Below, one piece after another: positions 1 to 12,900 of a stretch of 64,000 nt of DNA. Both the position numbers and the translations under genes were made by a program. The DNA is from Rotaria macrura (taxonomy: Eukaryota > Rotifera > Eurotatoria > Philodinida > Philodinidae), in NCBI GenBank assembly GCA_900239685.1, contig OENT01000143.1, forward strand, positions 123,867 through 187,866, written 5' to 3'. The number at the start of each line of letters is the position of its first letter. The stretch's first letter is position 1. A model generated the notes under the pieces. It saw only the letters and a program-made list of their open reading frames with translations, made no database searches and was not told the origin of the DNA.

Positions 1-2
1 AT

Positions 3-584
3 ATTGATAAAATTCGTTCTATTATACGAAATAATGGTATATTAACCATAGATATACCTATGTTAAGAGATAATGATGCAACACGACGTTCACATGAAGA
101 ATTATTAAAATCAATCGATCAACCAAAGCCTGTTCGTAGAGATGAATATAATCGTTCAGCTTCTCACGCTGATGTAATTCAATACAATAATTCATTAACA
201 AGACTGGGACCATCAACAGTACCGAAACGTGCAGGCAGCTTGATGGATATGGATCATCGTCAGTATTCATCACCATTTAATATTGCAGAATTTTTACAAT
301 CGAAATTTCATCCTATGTTTACAGCTAATGGCAAAAAATTAACATTAAAAGTCGATACACGTGGATACGAGCCAGATGAATTAACAGTTCGTTTACTTGA
401 TGATAATTTATTAGTACAAGGAAGAAAAAAGACTTCACCAACAAAGCATATTGACAATAAACAATTCACTGAAAGTATTCGTTTACCAGATGGAATCAAT
501 CGATATAATGTTACATCACAAGTTACTGATGATGGCATGCTTCTAATTGAAATACCTTTAATAAGTTCATCAATGCATCGATGA
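3..584 (+). CDS. Small heat-shock protein with tandem alpha-crystallin domains (3' part)
   Basis: An ATP-independent chaperone of the HSP20 family, which holds unfolding proteins in a soluble state. The frame is open from base 3, so the gene starts upstream of the window; the ATG at 60 is internal. 193 residues are visible. Residues about 1-19 end in GILTIDIP, the closing strand of an alpha-crystallin domain. A linker of about 75 residues rich in Asn, Arg and Ser follows. A second, complete domain begins near ANGKKLTLKV and continues through GYEPDELTVRL, LLVQGRKK, the RLPDGI loop and DGMLLIEIPL. The first fragment therefore belongs to a separate upstream domain, giving at least two domains in one chain. 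No intron is seen here. An AATAAA signal lies about 60 nt after the stop. The family is certain; the total number of domains is unknown because of the window edge. Confidence 0.93.
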   Translation: MDKIRSIIRNNGILTIDIPMLRDNDATRRSHEELLKSIDQPKPVRRDEYNRSASHADVIQYNNSLTRLGPSTVPKRAGSLMDMDHRQYSSPFNIAEFLQSKFHPMFTANGKKLTLKVDTRGYEPDELTVRLLDDNLLVQGRKKTSPTKHIDNKQFTESIRLPDGINRYNVTSQVTDDGMLLIEIPLISSSMHR

Positions 585-642
585 TAAAACTTGATGTGTG
601 CTGAGAAAGCATAGAAAATATTTGATTTTGCTAGATTTTGAA

Positions 643-648
643 AATAAA
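643..648 (+). terminator. Polyadenylation signal of the small heat-shock gene
   Basis: Canonical AATAAA about 60 nt downstream of the stop codon, in AT-rich 3' sequence. Confidence 0.5.
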
Positions 649-3600
649 TATTCTTCTGAAATTGTATGATTTACAAAGAAGTTTTGTAAAAATAAGTTTC
701 TTGAATATAATGTTGAGATAATCTTATGATATTTATTCGCCAATCAATTCAATTCGATCAATTTCAAGCAAATATTTTATATCAAAGTTATTTTCAAAGT
801 TTATTCAATTAATATAGAAATTTTCAACATCATAAACATATATTCTTTATAAAATAATTCACGGACCATCAATTGTTTATGCTCTCACTAACTTAGTAAT
901 GAAATTTTGTGTCGCTTTTGCAACATTTCTTATCAACGTGCACAATCCCAAGCTAATAGCATAAAGAATGAAAATAATTTTTGTCACATCGGACCGAAAC
1001 GTTTGAATATTATTCTAGCCTCGTGATTTATTATGCGAACACACATATGAGCAAGAGACTTCCTTGTTCACATAAGAATTTTTATAGATTTGATTTATTT
1101 TGTATTGATCATGCTTAGTATGGTAATCAGATGAGAGTGATGTTAGTGCATATTGTCTTCCATTTCTTCTCAAGGGAGATCTTTCAGTTCTTATTACAGG
1201 AAAATTTCTTTTTTTTTTGCAAACTATACTGCTTCTTATAAACATGATGTTTTCTGAAAAAATCAAATTTAGTAATCTTTTTTTCTTGATGATATGAGTA
1301 GACTGAAAGAATCTTCATGAAAATGATCTTGCCACCAAAGCTAATGGCTTAATTTAGAGGACAAATGTCAGTTCTCCGAGGACTTTCGACTAGATTAGAC
1401 CTCTGCTACAGTAGGAACTGTAGTCATCAAAACAGTAGACCTCGAAAATTAGCCTATAAAAACGATATCGATAATTATTGTTTTAGATATGAATACATTT
1501 GAAGACTGAAACGTCATACATTACAAATCGAAAATGAAACATCGATTACTAGTTACGTCTTTATGAGGACTTATTCGGTATATTATTATAGTTACAGATT
1601 TTGATTTTTACTATACAAGATGTATCGCTCTAAAGGGTACTCTGAAAAGGTATATATTGAATAATAATAATTATGAAAGTATTATCGATAGTTGAATAAA
1701 GATTTTATTTCAACATATTCCATCGCTTAATTCTTCGTACAATACTTACTTCATGTTTGATAGATCGGTGATATCCTTTATTGCGCTTTATTTTCCACAT
1801 GTTTTAATCAGCTATTATGTATGTCTATCAATAGTACTGTTTTATCTATTCTCTAGGTGTCGTCAGTGTCTGTGTTGTGAACGATAATCCATGAACAGTA
1901 TATGTAGGATCATATACGCATCATATCAAACGATTTTATTTAGTATCAGTAAAATCGATTATGTGTTTCCCCAGTTATCGAATGTGTATGAGGTAGTATT
2001 GTAATGACATATTTTATTTTGACTCGGCAATCGATTATTATCGTGATTATGATGTATTCAACTAGAGAACTCGTGCCACTGGATAGACTGTAAAACCTTC
2101 AATTGATGAACATCCTACATGTAGGAGAAACTTTTTTAAAAGTCAGATTTTACATGATTTAATGATGATAATCCGCAATGTGCATATATTGACATGTAAA
2201 GATGGATCATTAATTTTAACTAGTTGTAAGTGGCTCAATATTTGAAGTAAATTCAATAGCATTCCACTTCAATTATTCTTCGTCATTGAACGAGTATTTT
2301 CAAGAAGTAAAATGCTTCTTTTTTTCAATGATATTTGATTAAATATATTTAGAATGAGAAAATAAACCAAATGAAATACTATGATTCTAACCGTGACGAT
2401 AGACTCGTTTATTTTTCTCGACTACATTTTTATCAATGGATATTGATGAGTAATGTTTATGATAGCAATCGTTTCAGTTCTTCGGACATTTTTCTGCTTC
2501 CTCCAAGTAATCCGAATTCAAACTTTATGATCGAGGATACTAATCAAGGATGTTAATCACACTGGTGATCATATCAACATACGTTCACAAAACGGATTTA
2601 CTAATCACGATTAATAATCAGTCGATGCATCATAACCGTACCACATGAAAACAGGTATCCAAATCATTTTCTATAGCTTCTTAGCAATAAAATGAATCTT
2701 TTAAGACCTTAAAAGTAAGATTTAGATAGACCATTGTCTTCAAATTTAATGGACTGGTGTTTGAACAAGTAGATAGTTATTTGATGGATGAATAATAGTT
2801 TCTATCGTGAACAAGTGTGCATAAAAGCATCTCGAGATCTATTAAAGATATAATGCTTGTGCTCAATAGGCTCTTTTGTAAATTACATTTATGGATTAGA
2901 TTGCTAGCGATATTAATAGCGTTGGTCTCAAATGAGCGAAGAAAAAGAAAATGAGTTACGACTGGTTAGCCCCACGACGAATTTAACATTGAGCGTGATT
3001 AAAAATACGCAAGAATGAATCAGAAACATGACTTATCTTGTGATGGTTGATTATTTTTAAAAAGAACCTACAGTCTATTGAGTATGTTTTACTCAAACTA
3101 TTTTCTATTAGTATGATGAAACTGAAAAGAACCCATTTCAGTTGTATAGTGTAGTCTCTGAGGCACTGTGTTAACCAGCTTCATTAAGAGAAAGATCTTT
3201 TATTGCCATCGGCAGACATTTTTCGAGCCGTCTAATCTTCAGTCGAGTCTTTATTTTATGAATAACGGCATTATATCTTATTTGACAAAGCATTGCTCTG
3301 GTAAAACCATGACACCGGATGGGACATTCTGTTTTCAAGTATAAACAATGTATGTTTAGGGAAAATAAAATTTCGACTACAAAAAAAATTTTTTTTAATG
3401 GAGGAACTAGAAATTCAAACGGCGTCGTCCATCTGCATTTACGCCAAAGAACCAGCAGTAGAATTCGAATCTCTAAATTAAGTTGACCTTATACTAAGTA
3501 GAGATGCAGAGACAAAGGAGGTGGACGAGTAATCAGATTGTGATTGAAAGAAAATGCTAGTAACTCCTGAGTCAATTAAAACCACAAACTCTCAACACTT

Positions 3601-6175
3601 TCTCTCATAATTTCCATGCAATAAAACACATATTCAGGACACAAACTAAGAATAAAAATAAAAATAAACTTAAACCGGGACATTTTTCTTTCTTGTTCTT
3701 TTATCATTTGATCTACGATGAAAAAACGATGTTATAGTTCTTCTTGATTTTCAGTAAGGAATGAAAAATTCATTCGATTAGACGGATATTGAGGAATATT
3801 TGTTCAGAAGTATTATATTGTACGCACTTTTCATCCTTGTTGAATACTCGATCTTAGAAAGATTGTTTGCTAAAGATGCATTCCATGTCAACGTCAACTT
3901 CTACAATAAAATTAAAGTATACTAATTTTATGTTTTGTATTCTTCATAATTTTTACTCTTTCCAAAATTTTAAGTATTCAACTGTATATCTTTATCAGTA
4001 TTTTTCGAAGAATACTGTAGATTTTATATTTCTTTTCTTGGTTACTCTCAATGTCTAGGAAGATTTTCTTGATATGTGTATTGTCCCAAGACATTAGTGA
4101 TTAATGTCAGAAATAATCTCAGATCACATAAACAGAGACTAAGATCTGAAGAGATCCTACTTCTGATATTTTTAAAATTATGCACATGTCGTGCAACGTA
4201 TTGTAGTCTTCAATATCTTTCTCTCACACGTGTATGATTCGATTTCACAAGAATAACACGTTGTGCGATTTAAAATTTGTTTCATAGGCGATTTCATATA
4301 GGATATAGAATTTTCTAATAGTCATCATAATTATGCGACTTATCGACACCGATGATTTTTACGGTGTTTTTAATTGCTTAACATTACTGAAACGATGATC
4401 GTCGATGGGTAATGAAATCAAATATCGGCGATCGAAGAATCTATGCCTCTACGGATTCATCATTGTTAAATGACCATTCATCGTTCTACAGACATGTTTG
4501 AATGCAACGAACTTGATGTTTTGAAGATTTGTTTAACTTCCTGGTACAAACATGCACTCGTCTTTGATATAGTATGTTTGCTGCTTGTACTATGTTTTGA
4601 TAGATTTCATCTCATTAGAAATCTTTTCACTACATCGATAGTTGCGACAGATGCATTTTAATCAAACAACAATGAGTAAATATTCAATGATCAGCATTCA
4701 TTGTTGAAATTAGATTCAATTATTGAAACCATATGCATAAAGTTTCGTGCCGATGATTCAGTATAATATTGATCTTTCTAATAGGAAAACGAATTCTATT
4801 AGAGTATAATCAACATATTCGAGAGTAGACCGAATCCTGATGTGCCTAAATAGATATCGATGATAATGGTATAACGAAGAATGAACGAGAAAAAGAAGAG
4901 TACAGTATGCATTGGTGTACATCGAAATCATTTATATGTATAATGTAAAAGAAACACATGTATCGAATTCGATATTAAAGACAAACTGGAAATTCTCGTA
5001 GTTAATGACATGCGTAGTTATCAAATAGAACATAAAACAATGATTCAAAGTTCATATGATTCCAAGATAAAACATAAGAGTTTACTAGAGAATTTATCTG
5101 ACTTTATTTTTTCTTCTGACTAAAGTAGTGAACGAATGAATCTCTAATATTAATATAACAACTCGAAGGATTATAGAGTTTATAATTATCGAAAAAGCAA
5201 ACATTGAATATCCTAATATTTTGGGTTCAAAAGTAGTTCGAGGAAATCTTTCACCGTATATACTCCGATGAGGAATTAATATTTTTCTTCGGCTTTTCGA
5301 AAATTACATGAAAAATAACAGACAGTTAAATGAAAACTTTTTCGAATAGTAATGATGACGATAATACCATGCAACTAGAATCTGTAGCTGATTCTTGAAT
5401 TCTAAAATGTTGTTCACCTAGTTATTTGAAGAAACAGATGAAAACTACTCCAAGATATAAATTGCCGCAATGACTATTTCTATAATGCCATATTAATTTT
5501 ATGTTTTTACATTCTATATCTTCACATATGCTACGCGATTATTTGTTGTCGAACTATAGTGAAACTCGTAGAGATAGGTCGATTTTTAATGCTTCTAAGA
5601 AAACACTTGTAAGGAGCATTTTAGATATATTGTTTTTTGTAGAAAACATTGTGCGTTTTTAAACTTAACAATTTCGATTTAACTAACACGATAGTAGTAA
5701 CTATTATTCAAGAATTCATACGAAATTGGAATAACACATTTGCCAAATAATAGAAGACAGACATGGAAGATAAATATGCTGTATCAACAATATTTATAAA
5801 TGCATATATTGGATATTTTATTTTTATTTCTCAATGTCAAAGAATCCTATCTCAAGAAGTAACCCAAGACAAAATTACATAGTAGATTTCGATGAAATAA
5901 TACTTTGTCTTTTGGTCATCTTCTTTGATTTTCAAATATAAGTTTCGATCAAAAATAGTTTCAAAACACTTTTGTTTCTCTTTTTATGCTGCCGAAGTCT
6001 TCCCACGTACTAAACAAACAGAACATAGTAACTAATTCAAAACCATTCATATAAAAAAAAAGGTATACTTGAAAATATGATGTGAAATCCATACGAGACG
6101 AATGTTTTCATTCAAGAATCCATGACATAGACATAACTTTTTCTTTAGAATTTTGAAAGACAAGTCTAAACAATC
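649..6175. other. Gene-free interval
   Basis: About 5.5 kb of AT-rich sequence between two plus-strand genes. The open frames here are at most about 85 codons, show no recognisable domain and no consistent exon chain. No transposase or reverse-transcriptase motif was noticed. It presumably includes the promoter of the DESI2-like gene, whose position cannot be read from sequence. Confidence 0.6.
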
Positions 6176-6995
6176 ATGTATTTAAAAGAAAAATTGCGCC
6201 CACATTTGATTTGTCTTATTCATATTATGATTAATTTGAAATCCGAACCTCCAAACGTATACACACTAAATCATGCTAATACAATACACGATAATAGTCC
6301 ACATTCTAGGAAAGCTTATTCCATAATCATCCGTGATTCTACAATCAAACATTTAGAACCTATTTTTCTAAATGTCTATGATTTACTTTCTGAATATCGA
6401 CCATTAAATTGTTTATTCAAATCTTGTACTTGTCATAGTCTTGGTGTCTATCATACAGTAAGTGTGATTGTTATGTACTTTCGAAATTTATGAATATCTA
6501 TAGAGTGTACAAATATACAATGTAGAATATTACTTTGGCGATGGTATTTGCAAATCTCAACCGCATTCGCATACAGGTCGATTGATTCTATCGAAAATAA
6601 TGGGTGTGACTGATATGACACAAAATGATATTGAAACGAAAATTTTATGTGGCATCTATGATAAATTTACACGAACAGATTGTAAGAATGTATTTCATTT
6701 TTTCAACATGTGTGAATACTTCCTTTCTCCAGATGATCTACTTCGATATAATTGTAATCATTTTACTGATGTTCTTCTTCATCGTCTGCTTGGTATTCAT
6801 TTACCGATGAGATATAACCGAACAGAGCGATGTCTTATTACTACACCATGCTGTACTCGAATATTGAATAGCATGTTTGGTCATAATTGGACTCGGCCAG
6901 TAATTAAAATTCAATCAAGTTTAAATGTTGAACAAACGACATGTTGTCATCGAGAAGTAAAAAGCAGAAAGTTGTCTCCAAATCTAATGAGATAA
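6176..6995 (+). CDS. PPPDE peptidase, DESI2-like
   Basis: A papain-like cysteine isopeptidase of the PPPDE (DUF862) family, whose animal members DESI1/DESI2 remove SUMO or ubiquitin. Exons: 6176-6457, 6504-6681 and 6733-6995, giving about 240 residues. The core matches DESI2: FLNVYDLL opens the domain, GVYHT carries the catalytic His (about residue 93), EYYFGDG follows, NDIE precedes the second helix, and NCNHF carries the catalytic Cys (about residue 161). LLGIHLP then follows as in the family. The start is the first ATG after an in-frame TAA at 6167. The N-terminus is about 60 residues longer than usual. The second intron (6682-6732) is 51 nt and has no in-frame stop, so the unspliced frame reads through it; removing it restores the normal DESI2 spacing before the Cys. 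DESI2 versus DESI1 subtype is judged from motif similarity only. Confidence 0.93.
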
Positions 6996-7042
6996 TCATA
7001 TGATTGAATGAGCTCTGCAAGATCATTTATATTTTTCATGTA

Positions 7043-7048
7043 AATAAA
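7043..7048 (+). terminator. Polyadenylation signal of the DESI2-like gene
   Basis: AATAAA about 48 nt after the stop codon at 6993-6995. Confidence 0.5.
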
Positions 7049-9802
7049 ATAGTTAAGATGTATTATTCAACGTTGTCTAAAATGATATCTAGTTCTTTCA
7101 ACTCAAAATTAAATGTAATTGTAAGTCATATTTGATAGTTATATTGGCAATATCCATGATATGTGAGCATTGGAAAACAAGACGGTAATATTGTCGAAAA
7201 ACTTTGCAGAGAATCAAAACAGAATACTTTGTTCATGTCATCGACACATTTATATGCAGGACAAACAATCGGATTTTAAAATAGACAACACAAGACTCTG
7301 CTTCTGATCTTGTAAGATCAGATTAGAAAAAGAAGTCTTGAAAAATCCTATGATGAATCGTATTGCTACACTCTTTAAAGATCTTCTTAATTACTTTGTA
7401 AGATTTCATTGTAAGATTAGAGAAAATCTTATGTCACGGTAAGATCTGACAAGAATTTTACGGTGTGAATTCATGTAAGATTTCTCAGACCACGGTTTTT
7501 TTTGTACGATATCACCAGACCATGCACGATTTACTGCCTAATTTTTGTTTGGATTGTTGTCTCGATTTTGTGTATGTAAAACAGTTTGATATTTTTTAGC
7601 ACCACGAAAAATAACGAACAATAGATAATCACAGAGCAGAATGAAATGCCTTGTTCTAACCTCATTGATTTGTCACGAACATAGAAATAAAAACAAAGAA
7701 TATTGAACATTATGATGCAATAAATTGTATCTATGAGAAAAGACGTAAAATATGCGCATGCATTAAAAAAGGCTTAACTAAGCATCAACGACATACACTA
7801 AACCATAAAACGACGGTTCGTTTCGACTCATCTATTATTTTCTTGCTTTATTCGGTTTTTGACTTAAAATTCTTAGATCTTCATCTCTGATTTTCCCCTA
7901 TTGATTGCAAGTTTTTATTGCTAGTTCGATTCTTCAACTTTATAAAAATACAAGTTATGAACTCATTAGAAATATTTTGTTCTATTGTAATTATAATGAT
8001 TGAATAAAAACAATGTGAAAGATCACTGTCCGATAATGGAAATTCGAGATAAATATAGTTTGACATGGAATTTAAAATAAAATTCCCATGTACTTCTTCG
8101 GATAGAAAAATATTAAGAAAATGTTTTCCATTCATAGATAATTGATTTGTCGAAATCACTCGAACAGTAGCTTTTCTCTTAGCACAGTTGCTGTTGTGGT
8201 CTGAAATACTTGACAGATCGGATATTGAAACACAGTTGAGTAAATCGAGAGTACCCTAGTTGAATCCAATGTGAAGAATATTACTCATGAAAATTTGTAA
8301 TAAATAGCTGAATTTTGTTCATAAAAACTTAGCCAAACAATTGTTTGCTTAGTTTTTTGTTGACGGGTTCAATTTTCAAATCGTTCAAGGTATACATGTA
8401 ACTTGTCTTCATTATTTCTATAATACTGATGGACTCAGATGAAAAAATATAGTGAACTAGTTCAAATCGAAGCATGGCAGAGAGAATATAAAATTCGAGA
8501 ATTCCTCGAACTTAACTGTATTGCTTTGAATATAATCCGATAGTAATCATTAGATTATCTAAGATATCTTTCACTAGGTAAAAAACGATTCTTTTGCATT
8601 GTGGATTTCATTACATTTGTATATACTCCGAGTTGGTAGGTTTTCGTTATGATTTTCAGCGAACATCATGTTCCAGTGTCATTGATAATATCCTATAAAA
8701 CTACAAGAGATAGTATATCGTCATTGACTCGGGAAGCCAACAGATGTTGTCAGGTTGAACTGTTTTGTTATGTTGGTGTAGAAAAAAAAAGATTAGAAAT
8801 ATCGGTAAACAAATTCTATGCATTAATGATCCATCAATAAACGTAAGTAAAGACATAAGAAAGAATAGATTGTGATAAATATCACTCATGAATTCAACAA
8901 GACTATTATTATAAGTGATAAAGTGATGTGTTTTGTGAAATCAATTTTTGTCTTGCAGATTCGTAGAAAGGACATCAAAAATGAATTTAGCGCCGTTACT
9001 TTCCTAGTGTTAAAAGCTTGTCGATGTGCTTTTTCCGGCTCGTCAACATTTCGATCGCAAATTCTAATTATACTCCATAAACTTCCTTGTCTCTTACTAC
9101 ATTTCATAGAAACCGAATAAATTGTAGAAATCGTTTGCTATTGAGATTGAGAATATGATCTTCAACAGAGTTCTACTTTCAGTTTTTGAGAAGTTCAGTG
9201 ACCGACATTATCTGGTCAGAAGTATCGTTCTGTTTCTAATTATGAAAGAAACCGGTAAACTTGCAACTGTGATGTATGTAGGGGGTCATTGATAACAAAA
9301 GACTATAAAGGTTGATACATGGGATACCATTTTGAATAGAAACAACGAACAATGGAGAAAAATTACTTAAGTGATTTCTATTTTCTTTTTGTTTTCTTCA
9401 TTGGCAATAATTCATCGATAACGCAAGCATCTTGCTAGCGGAACTTGTCATTTTTCATTGGCATTGAACGAAGTTGATACTATGAACGTTTAATTAGTCT
9501 TACTTAGTATCCCGGAGCGTTTTTCCATTTATTATATTGAGTTGAGATAAATACAGCTTTTAATTTCTTTTTCATCTCCTGAAATAACGATGTATTTGGT
9601 TTCCAATAGTTGTGACGTACGATGACAATTCGCTCAACATTCGCCTCGTAAAGACACCAATCAAATCTATTGGAATCACACGCTTTGTAAGAATATTTTC
9701 TTCTCGTCATGACATAAATTAGCTTTGAGCATCATTAAATTCTGGTTTGTAACTTAAGAATAGGAGGTTATGAATGTATTCTTCGTATTCCAGTTTTTGT
9801 CA

Positions 9803-9820
9803 ATAGATAGATAGATAGAA
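9803..9820 (+). repeat. (GATA)n microsatellite
   Basis: Short run of ATAG units, about four copies, in gene-free sequence. Confidence 0.8.
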
Positions 9821-9925
9821 AGATATAGGATTGATGAGAATTACATCAATGCTTGTTGAAGTCATAATACTGTCTTCTTCCAGCCCGATGCTTTCGTATT
9901 TTGTTTTTGAGAGTTTACGATTTTC

Positions 9926-9951
9926 ATTAATTAATTAATTAATTAATTAAT
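9926..9951 (+). repeat. (TTAA)n microsatellite
   Basis: About six perfect ATTA/TTAA tetranucleotide units. The array is self-complementary, so it reads the same on both strands. Confidence 0.9.
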
Positions 9952-12900
9952 TTTTTCGACAATTTCTAGACCCATTTTCTAATTCGAATATTTTTTTTTA
10001 AAGATTTGACAGAGGAGATATAATGAAAATGAACCATACTAGTGTTACTGAGTATTTTGAATAAATATGAAACATAATCTGACAATGGTTCTTTTCTAAA
10101 AGATGTCTGATGCATTTGATTAAAGACAAGAATAATAATAGTAGGCTATGTTAGATCAATCTAGCAAAAGCGAAGAATTCAAAATTCTATCAGTGAATTT
10201 TCTGGTAGATTGCACACATTCATATATTTTGAATCTATAGAATCATTTGTTTAGTGACAATCATCCGATGAAGTTTTCTATTCATTTAAGCATTGAAGAA
10301 GCAAACAATACTCGTCGTAATACTTCACATTTCAAAGCGATACCAAAGTCATGTGTTACCATCAAAAGAATACTTGCTAATATACTTAGTTTAGAAAATA
10401 CTCCGAGAACTCAAAAACGTACACTGTATAATACTGATATTTTCCTTAATGACGCAGTATGATTCTCATGTGTAGTTCAATGATTTATTTTTGTAGAAAT
10501 TTCCATATGCTTAGGTGTTGCTCATTGTTATTGTGCTACACTCATTTTTACTCGCATACGAAATCGAGTAACAAAAATAGCAAGAACCTTGAGAATATTC
10601 GAAAATCGAGATTTTAACCGATCCATTGACACTCACGTCTAGGATTCGATAGCAGACCTCACTTTTTTCTTTTCATAATAAATTTTCATCTATATATCGA
10701 TACAATTATAGTCATCTTCATTTGATTAATATCATTTTCTTCTGTAATCTTAAAACTTGTAGTTAAATGCAGATTTTTATTTAGCATTAGAAAATGAAAG
10801 TTTGATCAATCTCTGTCGATTTACTTGTTTACACATACATTTCATTTCTAACAAAGTGTTTGAAAACTCTAAATAAAAATGTCTTTCCTTTGTCATCCAA
10901 TTATTAATCGAGAAAAACATCTCCATGACTCACCTGCATGAAATAGAAGGTAAACTAACAAGACTAATGATTACAGTCGTCTATCCATTCCTTCAATTAT
11001 TTTATATCGTTTTGCTAGATTGCATAACTTCGTACTTCCGATTAGGCACATGTATAGATTCGCTGGATAGTTTGTTTGTCTAGTAATTAACCTAGAATTA
11101 CAGCACATAGATAATATTCCGGTCATTGTCCATAAGAAATCTTAATAGGAGTTCTGTACATGTTAACTAAAATGATTAAAAGTTGAATCAAAGCAACGAA
11201 ACGGTAAAGTTAGATAACAAAAAACGATCTGAATTTCGTTTCACCCTTGACAGTGTGCAATTCATAAATACTTTTTCTTAGTATCCATTAATAGAATATG
11301 TTGAACAATCATTGACTAATACTTTTCTCTCTGAAATCTATTTCAATTCTTCTGTAATCATGCATGGGATTAAAAGATTTCAGAGAGGTTGCCGTTCTTC
11401 CGAGCTTCACAATGTAGTAGACATCGACTAACATGCAAGCATGTTTAGAAATTTTGACCTTGTTCATTTTATAGTTTCTATCCTATATCAAAAGAAAAAG
11501 ATGAAAGAGTATCTCAGATAGTGTCAGACTAATGAGACTACCGCAGTACATATGAAATCGTTAATCATTTATACAAACCATTGTCATACTATTAGTCAGT
11601 CATGAAAATAATACGCAGGCCTAAGAATCTGATCATTAGTTGAGACCATTTTTTTTTCATTAAGATAAATCAAAAGAAGAACATTATATCATTCTACTTA
11701 AACTTCTTCTGACATATTTTCGAGCCCTTAAAACATTCTACACTCGAATCATACTGACAAAGTTCAATTTTGTTGCCATTACTCTCTACTGTTGTATGAT
11801 AGGCAACTATTAAATGTTGATAATATTATCAGTACGTAGCATAACAGATCAGTGATAATTCTTTTTCCTACATACTATTATCTAATAAATGTGTTAGAAT
11901 CGAATCTTAACTTATTTAAATATAGTAAAAGCAAGTGTCAGCGGATTTTCTGATTCTTTTGGTGATATTCGTATTGTACGAAAGAAGTTATTATATTGAC
12001 CATAACTCAAAGTAGACCAAGTTCAACAAAAAACTATTACAGCTTCTTCAGTCAATTTTACGAATATTTACTATTTTTGTAATGATACGAATACATTCAC
12101 ATGGACTGTTGATCTGAATATTTAGAGTTGTTTAAAATCATTTATTGTGCCGTACTTATATATGTATGTATATAGTATACGCATATAAATTACGATGCAG
12201 TATCATTGCTTCTACTATTAATTTGAGTCCACGCAATGAAGTTGTCAGGTACAGATTGAATAAAACTTTTTCTTCCGAATGCATCAAGTAATAAACAGAT
12301 CTTGATTTTAACCATTCAATTAAAGTTCAGTGGAAGTAAGTGAAATATGCTGGGAAACGTTCCTCTTTCGGTATCAATTTTTTACACGTACCATTTATGA
12401 TCATCTTCAATCGATATTTTCTATTAATCGATTGACTCGTCACAGCGTATCAACCAATAGAATATTCTTTTATTAAAAGATGTTAACTCTACTTTGCATT
12501 TTCATAGCATCGTCCATAAAGGAGCTCATCACGTTTGAATTTTATTTCTCATTAGTCGCCTATGTTTACTTCATCTACAGCTAAGTTTCTTACCCATTCA
12601 CGTTTTTTTGTAAATAGATTTTACGTTAGGCTTATCTAATTCTTATGATTTTCAAGGTCATAGATTTATTATGATAGATTAAGTATTATTGAAGTGAGAG
12701 AAGTAGTAGAAGAAAATCTATACAACTACGTACTATCCTTAAGTTAATTAATTATTGACTCAAGATGAAAAATCGAATACTGTTTCGAATGAGTCTCTAA
12801 TCTGAAATAAAACTTCAGTAGAGATAATAAATTTTTTCTTTGTTTATCTAGTCGTATAGGAATCTTATTTCAAATTCAATCAGGTAAATGATCATTATCT

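Noticed and set aside
7881..8159. 92-codon minus-strand open frame
   Set aside because: Low-complexity Ile/Asn/Ser composition typical of AT-rich non-coding DNA; no domain.
8872..9120. 82-codon open frame containing a TTGCAG acceptor-like site
   Set aside because: Overlaps an equally long open frame on the other strand; neither has recognisable content.
10247..10462. 71-codon open frame ending near a possible GT donor
   Set aside because: No similarity recognised and no partner exons in phase nearby.
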